This document shows, piece by piece, positions 23,122-33,972 of a DNA stretch of 64,000 bases (its first letter is position 1; each line of letters starts with the position of its first letter). The notes beneath the pieces were generated by a model. It saw nothing but the letters and a program-made list of their open reading frames with translations, was not told where the DNA came from and searched no databases. Made by a program: the position numbers and the translations under genes. Source of the stretch: Aedes albopictus (taxonomy: Eukaryota; Arthropoda; Insecta; Diptera; Culicidae); the NCBI RefSeq assembly GCF_035046485.1, contig NC_085137.1, forward strand, positions 310,197,164 through 310,261,163, in the 5' to 3' direction.

Positions 23122-23580
23122 CCATGTTTGTTTTGGTTCGCTCCGATTGCAGCGCTCCTGTCATCTCTACATTACATACATGTAAATTTCGTTGTCCGAT
23201 CGTGTATAGTTAAAAAGATCGAGTAAATTCAAATTTCAATGTGCAGAAAGTTACCGCGATGTTGTAGCGTTAAGGTAAACACAGCTAATGATTAAAATCT
23301 CTTCCGTTAAATCTTCATGTGCATCAGATATAATAGAAAGTTACATTTGGATTTCTTTTACATGACCAATATTTACGATGAATTATTGATTACATGACAA
23401 CGAATATTCAGAAATTTTAGCTGTGCATTCCAAGTTCCAATTCTTGTCCGTTGTTTAGCGCTAAGAGTCGTTGCCGTTGAATTAATTCGTAATCTTTAAT
23501 TTTTGATTTCTGTAACGGTTTTTTTGTGTTTCGGTAACAGTAGGTTGCTGGCCTAACGTCAACGTGGTGTGGCTGCCACC
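23122..23580. other. Unassigned stretch
   Basis: Nothing recognisable apart from AT-rich sequence. Confidence 0.4.
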
Positions 23581-23583
23581 TTA

Positions 23584-23758
23584 GGGGCCGTTCATAAACC
23601 ACGTTGACTTTTTGTGGGGAGGGGGGAGGGTGTCTGGCAAAAGTCTTCGCTTCATACAAATTTCAAAATTTTTGTATGGACAAAAGTCTACGAAGGGGGA
23701 GGGGGGGGGGGTGTCTGAGATGGCCAAATTTTGGTCTACGTGGTTTATGAACAGCCCC
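23584..23758. mobile_element. 175-bp MITE, TTA target duplication
   Basis: GGGGCCGTTCATAAACCACG at the left is mirrored by CGTGGTTTATGAACAGCCCC at the right, flanked by TTA at 23581-23583 and 23759-23761. A G-rich centre (poly-G around 23697-23710) lies between the arms. A fragment of the same family lies near 1995-2028. The TSD suggests a PIF/Harbinger-like source. Confidence 0.85.
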
Positions 23759-23761
23759 TTA

Positions 23762-24134
23762 GGTATAGCTTCCGGTGGAGGAGCCTTTCATACTCAGCCA
23801 CTGGATGCCACAACAGACGCTGTTTGAGCCGCACCTCCTTGGTGAACAGATGCTCGGGACGTCCTCCTCAATCTGACTGAAGTCAGAAGTAACTTGTGAG
23901 GACCAGAGTTACGTTGGACGCTCTCGTCATGGACTTAATGTCTTGCAGCCCACTGATTAACTAGCCGAACAAAGTCTAACAACAAAATGATAGCAAATCA
24001 AAAACACGATTTGTAATCAACATCAAATTGGTATCACATTTTGATATCAGTTTGTCTTCATAAATTTTGATTTCATATTTTGATATCATTTTGCTGTCTT
24101 TTCTAATTAGTATAAATAAATTCTTTTGAAGTTA
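23762..24134. other. Unassigned stretch
   Basis: No gene or repeat boundary is recognised. Confidence 0.4.
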
Positions 24135-24316
24135 GGGTCTGGGACCATTTGGGCAGGAGGACCTATTTTGGGCACTTGCTGTTATAACTCAGCTAATTTT
24201 AAATAATTTTAAATATCTGATCGTGCCCCAAAAATTAAATGAATCGGTTAAAAATTGACTGAGCTATAGCAGCAAGTGCCCAAAATAGGTCCCCCTGCCC
24301 AAATGGTCCCAGACCA
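24135..24316. mobile_element. Foldback MITE, copy c (near-perfect palindrome)
   Basis: CTGGGACCATTTGGGCAG at the left is matched by CTGCCCAAATGGTCCCAG at the right, and pairing continues through CCTATTTTGGGCACTTGCTG towards the centre. The core (TATAACTCAGCTAATTTTAA) is shared with the copies at 1711, 11825 and 43159. The arms are the best preserved of the four. Confidence 0.8.
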
Positions 24317-24693
24317 TTCTAAAAACTAGGCAACCTTGTGTAATAAATCAAATGATCATCTTGTGTAATAAATCACTTGAATCACTCTTCATTTGACGAT
24401 TTTTCCATTTTTTCCCGCTGATAACTAAAACTGTTATCAATTTGCTATCAATGATAGCAGGAACTATTTTCAACTTGTTAATACTTGAACATTTTTCAGC
24501 TTTCATTTTTGATGTTTTCCGTTAATACGACCAAAACGACAACAACCTCAGTTATCATAATTTGCAATATCAGAACATCAAAATTAGTTTTCAGTTTGCT
24601 CGTGTGTGAACATATGAAAATGGCCAGAGGAAGAAAAAAGGAAGGAAGGAATACAGAGGACTGACCAAGGATTAAGTCCAAGACCTTCTTCAT

Positions 24694-25977
24694 TGTTACC
24701 CTCACTCCCATGAGCTCTAACTCTCTGCTTCGGCCCTCAAGACACTCTTTCAGGGTCGGCTCGGTTACTGATCGGGAATACAAACACGAGGTATCTCTTA
24801 ACTATCGGTCGTTTATTGTGGGTACTTACAATATTCGTGTAGGTGTGTGTGTGAGTGTAGACGGTGGCCGGCCGGCGTGGGGATCTCTGCTGCGACGGTG
24901 ACTTCGTAGGGTGGGAGCTGACGACGGGCGGTGGAGCAATGCCAGGACTGCGACGTAGCAGCGACGGGGACGTCGGATCGGGCGAGTTACCACGCGGTCG
25001 ATCGGGCTTTGGGTGCTACGACCTCGCTGACGAAGACCTCAAGGCGGCAAGTGACGGAGAGGGCGGAATTGACGCTCGGCCTTTCCTGCTGGTTTCTGAC
25101 CACGTCTTCTCCTTGGGTGGTACTCATCCGACACCGGATGGGACTCGCTGTTCACGCAAAGATGCGTTTGCTTTTGGCACGGGGTGGGCACGTGCTCAGC
25201 AGCCCTTCAATCCACACTATATAGCGGGTGGATTAATTGAGGGAAAACCGCCTCAACTTTGGTAGTTAATACCAATGGGTCCTAACGGAAAAATAGGGAA
25301 ATGGGGTCCAATGAGGACTATGCTAACCGGTCCACTTGTTCTAATCCATTTACCTGATTCTTCAGCAATCAGCTCAGGAGTAACTTCTCCACTTCTGATA
25401 AACTTTAGGCTTATATGACAACTTTCACTAAATGTTATCTTCACCTTGAACTTTACTTTTAGCACTTGTTAACTGCTTGGTGGTTGGCGTGGAAAAGATC
25501 GGATCTTTCCGATTGGACCGGTAGCTGACCCCAAATTTCCCTTTCCCATTCCATGTCCCAAATGTCCCATTTTCCTTTATTATCTATTATTCCTTGCATT
25601 GCCGAAATTTCCCATTACTCCATGATCCCCTTTGGTGGGCGTTGTTTGGTGTATGTCAAGTGTAATTTGTGTATTTAATCTGACCGTTCATCCTGGAGTG
25701 TTCTCATTCATGTTACCTATCTCCTAAGCTCTGCTTGACCTTAAGATCATTCAATATTATTTCTCTAATATTTTAATCAAATATTTCTGATTGGAATCTT
25801 TATTTTGTGTTTAATTTTGTGTCTATCATTATTTTTATTTTTAATACTATGGCACTCATGCTCTTCTTGCCGAACAGCAGTATACTGCTGGTCTGTTCTC
25901 TCATCCGGTTTAATGTGAGTGCCACTCTCGCTCTGTTAGGGCTTATCTCTTAGGGTAAAAGTACCTAAACGGTAACA
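24694..25977 (-). repeat. 3' LTR of the gypsy element
   Basis: 1284 bp. It starts TGTTACC and ends GGTAACA, so the LTR carries 7-bp terminal inverted repeats. It is essentially identical to 32685-33968 and should hold the polyadenylation signals. Confidence 0.95.
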
Positions 25978-25997
25978 CTACCCTACCTTCCCCCCTA
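25978..25997 (-). other. Polypurine tract of the gypsy element
   Basis: On the minus strand AGGGGGGAAGGTAGGGTAG runs directly into the 3' LTR. It is the position and composition expected for the plus-strand DNA primer. Confidence 0.85.
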
Positions 25998-26846
25998 AAA
26001 TAAATCGATGACGAAGTTCTCGATTTATTTTAACATGATCTTGTTCAATTTATTTCTACCCAGGTTTGAGGTGCTTTTTCATCAAGCAGACTCGACTTTC
26101 ACAATAGAAAACATCTAGATGGATAAACTACCAAATTTTAACGTTTCACTATTTCTTGTGAAATCATTTCAACGAATTCATTTTTTTATTCCGAAAAGAT
26201 TATTTGATCTTATATTCTCCCCGTCATCTAAGTACCTTTGCGGCACTCAGAGGAAGATATTCAATCTCTTTGGCTAAGTGAGTACCATCAAATCAAGCTG
26301 TTACTCAAACGTACATCGTCTTTGCTGGAGGACTGACGTGATCTCTGTTTCGACCGTATTCTTTCCCAGCCTATTGTGCTTTCTGCAGTACACAGAATTG
26401 ACGAGTTGTTTTGGCAATATACATTGGAGCAAAAAGACTAAGTGTTTTCTAGAGACGTAATGCAGACTGAACCGGTGTAAGAAAGATCTGCTACGCGAGG
26501 ATTGAAAATGGACATTCTTCGGTTGGACTCATTTATCAGTTATATTTCAACGACGCTGATTACCCTCGACAAAAACTACAAAGACTACTTTGACAGTGTT
26601 TTTCATTTAAAATTTTTGGCAAATGCACATTTCATCGCTGTACCAGCTAAATGAGCCGTTTGAACTTAATTTGCTCACTTTTATCTTCTGACCTTGACTT
26701 TGACCTGGATGTGACCTTGACCTGAGCGATGAACCTATTCTATGACGTAATCAGCTATTGAACTTGGTGGTTTTTATTGTCTATTTTCTTATCTAATATG
26801 TACAAGTTAAGTAGTAAGTTGAAAGTTATTTACAAAAACAAATATA

Positions 26847-29800
26847 TCATTCTGGAATCCCCGGCTTCAAATCAGCTGCCGAAAAGATTCCCAAATTTTT
26901 GCCAGACTCATCTTCGAGCTCATATGAGCTCGTACCCCGTCTTGAGATTATTCGACACGGAATATAGGCGGGTCCCAACTTCGCGTTGAAACTTTCTCCT
27001 GCTACCGATTGAGCAAAACTTTTGCGGTAGACTTTTTGTCCTACAGCATAAACGGGTGCGGATTTGCGATGTCGCAAATTGTAGTTATTCGTACTCTTAT
27101 CGTGAGCTTTCTTCAAATTTTGGATGACTGAATCGTAAACCTTCTGGTCTATGTTCAACCGTTGCTCCTGCCTCTCATTCTCTGAAATGTCCCTGGTGTC
27201 GACATCTAGTCGATGCTCTTCTCCCCTAGCAATAATTTCATGGCCAAATAAAATTCGGTAGGGTGAGAACCCGGTAGATGAGTGGACCGTGTTGTTCAAA
27301 GTATGTTCCACTTCGGATATTTTCGTATCCCAAGTTTTCTGGTCTTGTTTCACATATGTGCGGATACATGAATTGATTGTCCTGTTTAATCGTTCAACAG
27401 GGTTGGCCTGGCTATGATGCCGCGCGTTGGCCCAGTGAACAACCCCATAGCGCTCAAGGAAACTCTTGAAGTCCTTGCTGAGAAAAGTGCTAGCATTATC
27501 GCTTATGAGGATCTCGGGCACAGAGTACCTACGAAACCAGAGCTCTTCCATAGCTTTGATGACTATGTCGGTACTAATTTTTCTCACCGGAAATAGAAGT
27601 GTCCACTTCGAAAACAAATCCATCAACACCAGTAAGTGGCTATTTCCAGATTTGCTTCGTGGTAGTGATTGTATAAAGTCGATGGCGAGGATTTGGAAAG
27701 GCTTTGTACAGATCCTCTGCCTTCCCATCTCCGGATGCTGGGAGACATTCGAAGGTTTACATACCTTACATGTCTCGCATCTCTCAACATATTTTCGTAT
27801 GGTAGATGCCATACGAGGCCAAAAATATTTCCTGCGCACTTTGTCGAGTAGCTTTTCATAGCCAATATGGAAAGCTTCATCATGCTCCGCTCTGAGAATC
27901 GCCTCTCTCGAGCTTTCCGGAGCACATACTTTCCATTCAAAAACATAGTCTAGTGCCTCAGTCTTAGAAGGGACAAATTTATAAAGTTTGCCGTTCTCTA
28001 TTTTATAATCTAGATGATCGTCGGGGTTATTCTGAACTTGATCCCACAGAGTGGAATACCAGGTATCTAAAACGTCTATAGTTTCTACAGCACGGGACAA
28101 TGCATCGGGAATTATATTGTCCCGTCCGCGGCGATGACGGATCTCCATATCATACCCTTGGAGCTCAATGCTCCAACGGCTTAACCTGGAGGAGGTCCTC
28201 CACTTGCCCTTCATGATATGCGTTAAGGCGGATGCGTCTGTTACCACCGTGAAATGCGTACCATCGATATACGGACGAAACTTTTCTATTGCCGAAAGTA
28301 CTGCAAGTCCCTCTTTTTCTGATGCTGCATATGATTGCTGTGCCGGGGAGAGCTTCTGGGAGAAGAACGCAATAATTTTCTCCCCCTCTGGGTGCTCTTG
28401 CGTTAGGATAGCCGCAATCGCACAGTCACTCGCATCTGACTGGATCACGAAGGGTAAATCGAAATCGGGATTGCATAACACTGGGGCCGTAATTAAACAT
28501 TCTTTGATTTTCGAGAACGCTTGTTCAGCAGACTCGTTCCACCGGATCGATTTCGGCTTATTTCGAAGCAGGTTGGTCAATGGAGCAGTGTACTCGCTGA
28601 AAAGTGGAACAAATCGCCTGTAATAATTGGCCATTCCAAGAAACCTTCGAAGCGATCGTATGGAATTTGGCCTCTCGTAGTTAATAATCGCCTCAATCCT
28701 TTCAGGGTTTGGCCGAAGGCCCTTTGACGAGAGAATATAGCCTAAGTATGGAAGTTCTTTCAAGCAGAACTTCGACTTCTCCATATTTACCGAGAGATTC
28801 GCTTTTCTCAAGCGCTCGGCAACCTCTCGCAGACTTCGGATATGCGCCTCGAATGTTTCGCTAGCTACGACGATGTCGTCGAGATAGACGAAAACACCCG
28901 GCTCCAATTCGCCATAGCCGAGAACATCGTCCATCAGTCGTGACAAAGTAGCCGGACTGTTTACGAGTCCGAATGGCAATCGGGTAAATTGAAATAATCC
29001 TCTCCCTAGAACCGAGAATGCAGTGTACTTTCGTGAACTGGGATCCAGTGGTATTTGCAGGAAAGCCTTTGTAAGGTCAATCGTAGACAAATACTTACAG
29101 GACCCCAATCTACTCAGTATCCTGTCCTGATGCGGGAGAGGATAGGCATCCCGTTTTGTACGTTCGTTTAAACGTCGGGCGTCTAAACAAAGTCGAACCT
29201 CACCTGTTGGCTTAAGCACAGGTACGGTACTCAAAGCCCATTCACTTTTTGATTTTTCGATCACTCCCTGAGTGATCATTTTGTCGATTTCCCTATTGAT
29301 CTTGGATTGCATTTCTGGGGAAGTGGGGTAAGGGTTAATACGGATCGGTGGTGCATGTGAAAATTCGTCTTTGATTTCTATTCTGTGCGATATCAACGAA
29401 GTGGTATCGAGCACTTCCCCCTCCACTGATCCTTTATATAGTCCCTTCACTTCCTCCAGTCTTTGCATCTGTTCATCACTCAGTTCGTCCTGCTCATGCT
29501 GCTCATCTTGACTCTCACTTGCGATCGTGTCAAGTTCGTAAAGCTCTGATGATTTGAGAAACGTGAGTTGTAGTCTGAAAGCTTTCCAAAAATCTTCGTA
29601 GCCCAATATTAACCTACGGTTCAATTTGGGAGCAATCAAGGCCGGGATTATATGGCATTCTTGATTGTAAGTAATTGGTAAATTAACATACCCTTCTATC
29701 TCAATTCCTGCTCCTGATGCGGTCTTAATTGTCACCTCTGAGGGATAAACTTTAAGACCAAGTTCTTTAATTAATTTGCGAGACCCTATGCCAAGTACGG

Positions 29801-30125
29801 TCCGCTGTGCTCCGCTATCTAGGAGCCCCAAAATCTCTTTTCCTAGTATGTTTACCTTGATGAATGGTCTGGCGTCTCCTACGACCCTAACGAAAATTTC
29901 TCCAACAGTCTCTTCAGTCTCATATTCCTCTACAGAAACTGGCTCGAAGCCATTCTGTCTCAGGTTTGTGTAAATATCGTCGAGGCTAGGAGGGTTTGAT
30001 TGGATAGCTTCGGCTTCCTCCTCTAGGCCGAGCTCTCCTCGTTTTTTGGGCAATATGGGCAGGTTTTTGTGAGCACATCGGGGAACCCACAGATACGACA
30101 AAACTTTCGTCGGTCTTGGGAGCAT
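26847..30125 (-). CDS. pol: Pol polyprotein of Ty3/gypsy element (protease-RT-RNase H-integrase)
   Basis: The open frame is 1092 codons from an internal ATG, but it is probably reached from gag by frameshifting near codon 27. Domains in order: aspartic protease with LLDSGAQRTVLG (D103); reverse transcriptase with STIDLTKAF (D350) and VYLDDIVV (D416, D417); RNase H with SDAS (D564), EKEGLAV (E605), TDAS (D630) and DALS (D674); integrase zinc finger H748, H753, C783, C786; integrase core D816, D876 and E911, the last two 35 residues apart (DD35E). A C-terminal segment follows to residue 1092. All catalytic residues I can check are present and the frame has no stops. It copies the element RNA in cytoplasmic particles and inserts the DNA in the nucleus. 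The first 26 codons overlap gag and are unlikely to be translated in this frame. Confidence 0.95.
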   Translation of the reverse strand: MLPRPTKVLSYLWVPRCAHKNLPILPKKRGELGLEEEAEAIQSNPPSLDDIYTNLRQNGFEPVSVEEYETEETVGEIFVRVVGDARPFIKVNILGKEILGLLDSGAQRTVLGIGSRKLIKELGLKVYPSEVTIKTASGAGIEIEGYVNLPITYNQECHIIPALIAPKLNRRLILGYEDFWKAFRLQLTFLKSSELYELDTIASESQDEQHEQDELSDEQMQRLEEVKGLYKGSVEGEVLDTTSLISHRIEIKDEFSHAPPIRINPYPTSPEMQSKINREIDKMITQGVIEKSKSEWALSTVPVLKPTGEVRLCLDARRLNERTKRDAYPLPHQDRILSRLGSCKYLSTIDLTKAFLQIPLDPSSRKYTAFSVLGRGLFQFTRLPFGLVNSPATLSRLMDDVLGYGELEPGVFVYLDDIVVASETFEAHIRSLREVAERLRKANLSVNMEKSKFCLKELPYLGYILSSKGLRPNPERIEAIINYERPNSIRSLRRFLGMANYYRRFVPLFSEYTAPLTNLLRNKPKSIRWNESAEQAFSKIKECLITAPVLCNPDFDLPFVIQSDASDCAIAAILTQEHPEGEKIIAFFSQKLSPAQQSYAASEKEGLAVLSAIEKFRPYIDGTHFTVVTDASALTHIMKGKWRTSSRLSRWSIELQGYDMEIRHRRGRDNIIPDALSRAVETIDVLDTWYSTLWDQVQNNPDDHLDYKIENGKLYKFVPSKTEALDYVFEWKVCAPESSREAILRAEHDEAFHIGYEKLLDKVRRKYFWPRMASTIRKYVERCETCKVCKPSNVSQHPEMGRQRICTKPFQILAIDFIQSLPRSKSGNSHLLVLMDLFSKWTLLFPVRKISTDIVIKAMEELWFRRYSVPEILISDNASTFLSKDFKSFLERYGVVHWANARHHSQANPVERLNRTINSCIRTYVKQDQKTWDTKISEVEHTLNNTVHSSTGFSPYRILFGHEIIARGEEHRLDVDTRDISENERQEQRLNIDQKVYDSVIQNLKKAHDKSTNNYNLRHRKSAPVYAVGQKVYRKSFAQSVAGESFNAKLGPAYIPCRIISRRGTSSYELEDESGKNLGIFSAADLKPGIPE
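30006..30047 (-). promoter_or_regulatory. -1 ribosomal frameshift signal at gag/pol overlap
   Basis: On the minus strand the heptamer A AAA AAC (30047-30041) sits with gag codons ending CCA AAA AAC, exactly the X XXY YYZ phase. A 6-nt spacer follows (30040-30035). Next comes a stem of AGCTCGGC (30034-30027) with GCCGAAGCT (30014-30006): eight pairs with one bulged A, around a 12-nt loop that contains the gag stop. A -1 slip here enters the pol frame, which lies -1 to gag. Heptamer, spacing and frame agree; function is inferred. Confidence 0.85.
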
Positions 30126-32254
30126 TCCCCATAGTGATGGCCTTGTCTACGACAGTTGTAGCAAATGCCTATAGCCGGTCGTTTGTATTGGTCGACAAGC
30201 TCTTGCAAGTTTTTCGATGGTTCTCCCTTCAGTTTGTGCTCAACCTCCTGTCTACTATGACCCTTATTACTCTGTTTGGATTCACTTCCAGATTTAAGTG
30301 TACTTTGTTCGGTTCTGGGTTTTTCCGATTTAGCTTGTGATTTGCTGCTTTTACTCTGTTGATTAGAACTGGCGATTTCACTCACCTGACTGGTACGGGA
30401 TCGCGTGGGATTTTCAAATGGCTTTTGGAAATTAGCCCAATTGTTTTCATCCACAACTCTGCCAAAACGTTTGAGTTTCGACAGCGATCTGATATTGGCT
30501 CCTGTCATGGCATTTTTGTAGTCAAAACGCATGTTTCGCCACACTATATCGAATGTTCGTCTCTCCGAAATAGGACGAGTCATCGATTGAAACAATTTGA
30601 GAATATCGTGGAAATAATCCACAAATTTCTCCCCTCTAGCCTGTTTTCGATTCGTGGCTTGAATCTCCAACTGGAAATCGAGATCTGGAGGGAGAAATTC
30701 TCGCTTCAGCTCTGATTTCAATTGAGACCACGTTCTGAAATCTCTATTCTCTAGCCCTTCGATTAGCCAGTCTTTTGCTCTCCCAGAAAATAAATGGATT
30801 GCTCCCCTGAAAAGTTCTCGGTCCGAAATATCTTCTGCCTTACTCCTCATCTTTACTTCCTTCAGAAACTCTCCTAATTTACGACCATTATCTTTGCCGT
30901 CATACTTCAATCTCCAGTCTGAAATTGGAACTCTTTTCAGAGGCTTTTTCGACCCTCTTCTTTGCCTGCTCTTCTTCCTGACATGTCTTGTACCTGAGCT
31001 CTCGGAAGTATAACTGCTTTCCGAAGCCGAAATTGACGAGTCTGAACTGCGAGTAGTAGAGTCCTCAAGGGACTCAGTAGAGAAACTAATTTTCCTACTT
31101 CTTTTATTACGGGCACCCGATGAGTGCTTCTTTCGGTTTTTCTTTGCCAGCTTCTTTACCCTTCGATTATTTCCCTGTTCTGATTCGTGACCTGCGCTAT
31201 CTTCAGACGAACTATCCGAGCTACTTTTTGCATTCGAATTGTTGGATTCCATTAAGCGCTCAGTTTTGGCCAGTTTCAAATTCATGTCGCTGTCCCTGTT
31301 CTGAATTTCGTGCTCACTTGAAGCACCTACTTCTTCTACCGGTTTTGGAAATTCCAGTTTAACCATTCCTGGTTCAGTCTTCATCTTTTCATTCAGCGTA
31401 AGAAGAAGCTTCTCGAGCCGTCGTTTTCTTTCAACGTTCTGCTCGGCTTCCTTGATTCTTTGCTTTTCCAGTTCAATTTCCTTTTCCCTGCGAGTTTTCT
31501 CTTCTTCTGTAGTTTGGATAACAAAACTTTTGAAGTGCTGAATTAGATCAGCAGCTCCAGTATTATCCCCTTTCTCATATTCTGATAATTTCTTCAATAT
31601 AGCTTCCGACTTTTTCATAGATTTATCCAATTCCTTTTCCTTCTTCGTTAGACTTTCATCAACTCCTCCTACAGCTTCATCTTGACTCAATGCTGAGTCG
31701 AGATTTTTAGCGCTGGTTGACTCATTCAGTACATCAATTTCATTTCTGAGAACTTCCAAAGCTTCGTTCACGTCTTGTTCCAAATCATGTGGTTCGCCGC
31801 AAAATTTTCCAGCTTGATCATTCGGATCAGGGAAAAAGATTTGCAGCAAGGCTACGGCATACTTGCTAATTTCCAAAATTTCGTTCGAATGCTTTTGAGA
31901 TTGCGAAGCTCGTGATAATAGAAATGCCCTAACTCTGTAATGCACCAAGCGTGTTTTGAGTTTCTCACGCTGGCGTGCGTCGGTTTTTTGGTTCTCCAAC
32001 AAACCACCAATTACTTTTAATTTTGATTTGATAATCGAAATTTCCTCAGCAGTATCCCTCCACGTTGGAGAATGGATCACAGCTACATTGTCCATATCTC
32101 TCTCGGCTCTCATTCGGTCCTTTAGTTTACGTCTCTTTATGCTCTCATGCTCATCTAAACCGTAGAAAATGTTACGAATTAGTAACTCATGCTCAACCTC
32201 GTCAATCGACAGATGCGAAACATTCATCTGCTTATACAACGATTGCAACTCCAT
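30023..32254 (-). CDS. gag: Gag polyprotein of Ty3/gypsy element
   Basis: 743 codons from ATG 32254 to TAG 30023. A SAP-like segment lies near residues 13-28 (HLSIDEVEHELLIRNI). A long charged, probably coiled-coil region lies near 175-310, with a KTRREKEIELEKQRIKEAEQ stretch. A Ser/Arg/Lys-rich low-complexity region spans about 340-440. A retrotransposon-gag core lies near 450-590, with WLIEGLENRDFRTWSQLK at 496. At the C-terminus a CX2CX4HX4C knuckle (698-711) is followed by an unusual CX2CX9CX2C motif (719-735). The protein should form the particle and bind genomic RNA. It overlaps pol by about 100 nt. Confidence 0.93.
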   Translation of the reverse strand: MELQSLYKQMNVSHLSIDEVEHELLIRNIFYGLDEHESIKRRKLKDRMRAERDMDNVAVIHSPTWRDTAEEISIIKSKLKVIGGLLENQKTDARQREKLKTRLVHYRVRAFLLSRASQSQKHSNEILEISKYAVALLQIFFPDPNDQAGKFCGEPHDLEQDVNEALEVLRNEIDVLNESTSAKNLDSALSQDEAVGGVDESLTKKEKELDKSMKKSEAILKKLSEYEKGDNTGAADLIQHFKSFVIQTTEEEKTRREKEIELEKQRIKEAEQNVERKRRLEKLLLTLNEKMKTEPGMVKLEFPKPVEEVGASSEHEIQNRDSDMNLKLAKTERLMESNNSNAKSSSDSSSEDSAGHESEQGNNRRVKKLAKKNRKKHSSGARNKRSRKISFSTESLEDSTTRSSDSSISASESSYTSESSGTRHVRKKSRQRRGSKKPLKRVPISDWRLKYDGKDNGRKLGEFLKEVKMRSKAEDISDRELFRGAIHLFSGRAKDWLIEGLENRDFRTWSQLKSELKREFLPPDLDFQLEIQATNRKQARGEKFVDYFHDILKLFQSMTRPISERRTFDIVWRNMRFDYKNAMTGANIRSLSKLKRFGRVVDENNWANFQKPFENPTRSRTSQVSEIASSNQQSKSSKSQAKSEKPRTEQSTLKSGSESKQSNKGHSRQEVEHKLKGEPSKNLQELVDQYKRPAIGICYNCRRQGHHYGECSQDRRKFCRICGFPDVLTKTCPYCPKNEESSA

Positions 32255-32671
32255 CTCTAACGATTTTCTTCTACACGTAATTCAAGCAAAATCAATCGTC
32301 CAGCACAAACGATGTATATTTCAAAAATTCCTAGAGATTGTTTAATTCTGAAACCACGTGTTTCACTGCAGGGTAGAATCAAGACCCATTAATCAAAAAT
32401 CCGTTGCAAATCTAACGGTCTCAACGATGACAAAAAAAACCGAGATTTGGTAATTTATTATTCTAAGTGAATGCTTTTGCGAGTGTTCGCGCACTAGTAA
32501 GTAGAAACGAATTGAAAAAAAAAGATCTAATCAAACTTTCCAGCGGATAATGAAACGCTATCAGCACCTTCACTTTCGAAATCAGCCTTCACAGATCGAG
32601 AATTCCTATAGCTTTGACCCTATCTCACTCCAGTTCACTCGTCTTGCATCCCAGATCAGTTTTATCAGTTA

Positions 32672-32682
32672 GTTGGGCGCCA
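32672..32682 (-). other. Primer-binding site, tRNA-Lys type
   Basis: Two bases inside the 5' LTR the minus strand reads TGGCGCCCAAC, the complement of the 3' end of the tRNA-Lys used by Drosophila gypsy. It marks where minus-strand DNA synthesis would begin. Confidence 0.85.
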
Positions 32683-32684
32683 TT

Positions 32685-33968
32685 TGTTACCCTCACTCCC
32701 ATGAGCTCTAACTCTCTGCTTCGGCCCTCAAGACACTCTTTCAGGGTCGGCTCGGTTACTGATCGGGAATACAAACACGAGGTATCTCTTAACTATCGGT
32801 CGTTTATTGTGGGTACTTACAATATTCGTGTAGGTGTGTGTGTGAGTGTAGACGGTGGCCGGCCGGCGTGGGGATCTCTGCTGCGACGGTGACTTCGTAG
32901 GGTGGGAGCTGACGACGGGCGGTGGAGCAATGCCAGGACTGCGACGTAGCAGCGACGGGGACGTCGGATCGGGCGAGTTACCACGCGGTCGATCGGGCTT
33001 TGGGTGCTACGACCTCGCTGACGAAGACCTCAAGGCGGCAAGTGACGGAGAGGGCGGAATTGACGCTCGGCCTTTCCTGCTGGTTTCTGACCACGTCTTC
33101 TCCTTGGGTGGTACTCATCCGACACCGGATGGGACTCGCTGTTCACGCAAAGATGCGTTTGCTTTTGGCACGGGGTGGGCACGTGCTCAGCAGCCCTTCA
33201 ATCCACACTATATAGCGGGTGGATTAATTGAGGGAAAACCGCCTCAATTTTGGTAGTTAATACCAATGGGTCCTAACGGAAAAATAGGGAAATGGGGTCC
33301 AATGAGGACTATGCTAACCGGTCCACTTGTTCTAATCCATTTACCTGATTCTTCAGCAATCAGCTCAGGAGTAACTTCTCCACTTCTGATAAACTTTAGG
33401 CTTATATGACAACTTTCACTAAATGTTATCTTCACCTTGAACTTTACTTTTAGCACTTGTTAACTGCTTGGTGGTTGGCGTGGAAAAGATCGGATCTTTC
33501 CGATTGGACCGGTAGCTGACCCCAAATTTCCCTTTCCCATTCCATGTCCCAAATGTCCCATTTTCCTTTATTATCTATTATTCCTTGCATTGCCGAAATT
33601 TCCCATTACTCCATGATCCCCTTTGGTGGGCGTTGTTTGGTGTATGTCAAGTGTAATTTGTGTATTTAATCTGACCGTTCATCCTGGAGTGTTCTCATTC
33701 ATGTTACCTATCTCCTAAGCTCTGCTTGACCTTAAGATCATTCAATATTATTTCTCTAATATTTTAATCAAATATTTCTGATTGGAATCTTTATTTTGTG
33801 TTTAATTTTGTGTCTATCATTATTTTTATTTTTAATACTATGGCACTCATGCTCTTCTTGCCGAACAGCAGTATACTGCTGGTCTGTTCTCTCATCCGGT
33901 TTAATGTGAGTGCCACTCTCGCTCTGTTAGGGCTTATCTCTTAGGGTAAAAGTACCTAAACGGTAACA
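32685..33968 (-). repeat. 5' LTR of the gypsy element
   Basis: 1284 bp with TGTTACC/GGTAACA ends. It is expected to contain the promoter; on the minus strand an ATCAGTAACC string (near 32755) is a weak initiator candidate. Between it and gag (32255-32671) is the leader, with no further features seen. Confidence 0.95.
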
Positions 33969-33972
33969 TCAT

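Larger units (their letters stand above)
24694..33968 (-). mobile_element. Full-length Ty3/gypsy LTR retrotransposon
   Basis: A 9275-bp element on the minus strand bounded by the 4-bp duplication TCAT (24690-24693, 33969-33972). The order on the coding strand is 5' LTR, tRNA-Lys-type PBS, gag, pol (protease, RT, RNase H, integrase), polypurine tract, 3' LTR. The integrase lies after RNase H, which places it in Ty3/gypsy rather than copia. Between the pol stop and the polypurine tract (25998-26846) there is no envelope-like frame. LTR comparison by eye shows a single clear mismatch (about 25256 versus about 33247). Both genes are open, so the copy looks young and possibly active. The clade within Ty3/gypsy is not settled. 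Confidence 0.95.

Noticed and set aside
24864..25265. 133-codon frame in the gypsy LTR (repeated at 32855-33256)
   Set aside because: It lies wholly inside the LTR on the strand opposite to gag-pol and shows no domain; its presence twice is due to LTR identity.
25998..26846. Envelope gene downstream of pol
   Set aside because: No frame over about 60 codons on the minus strand and no signal peptide or membrane segment; the element lacks env.
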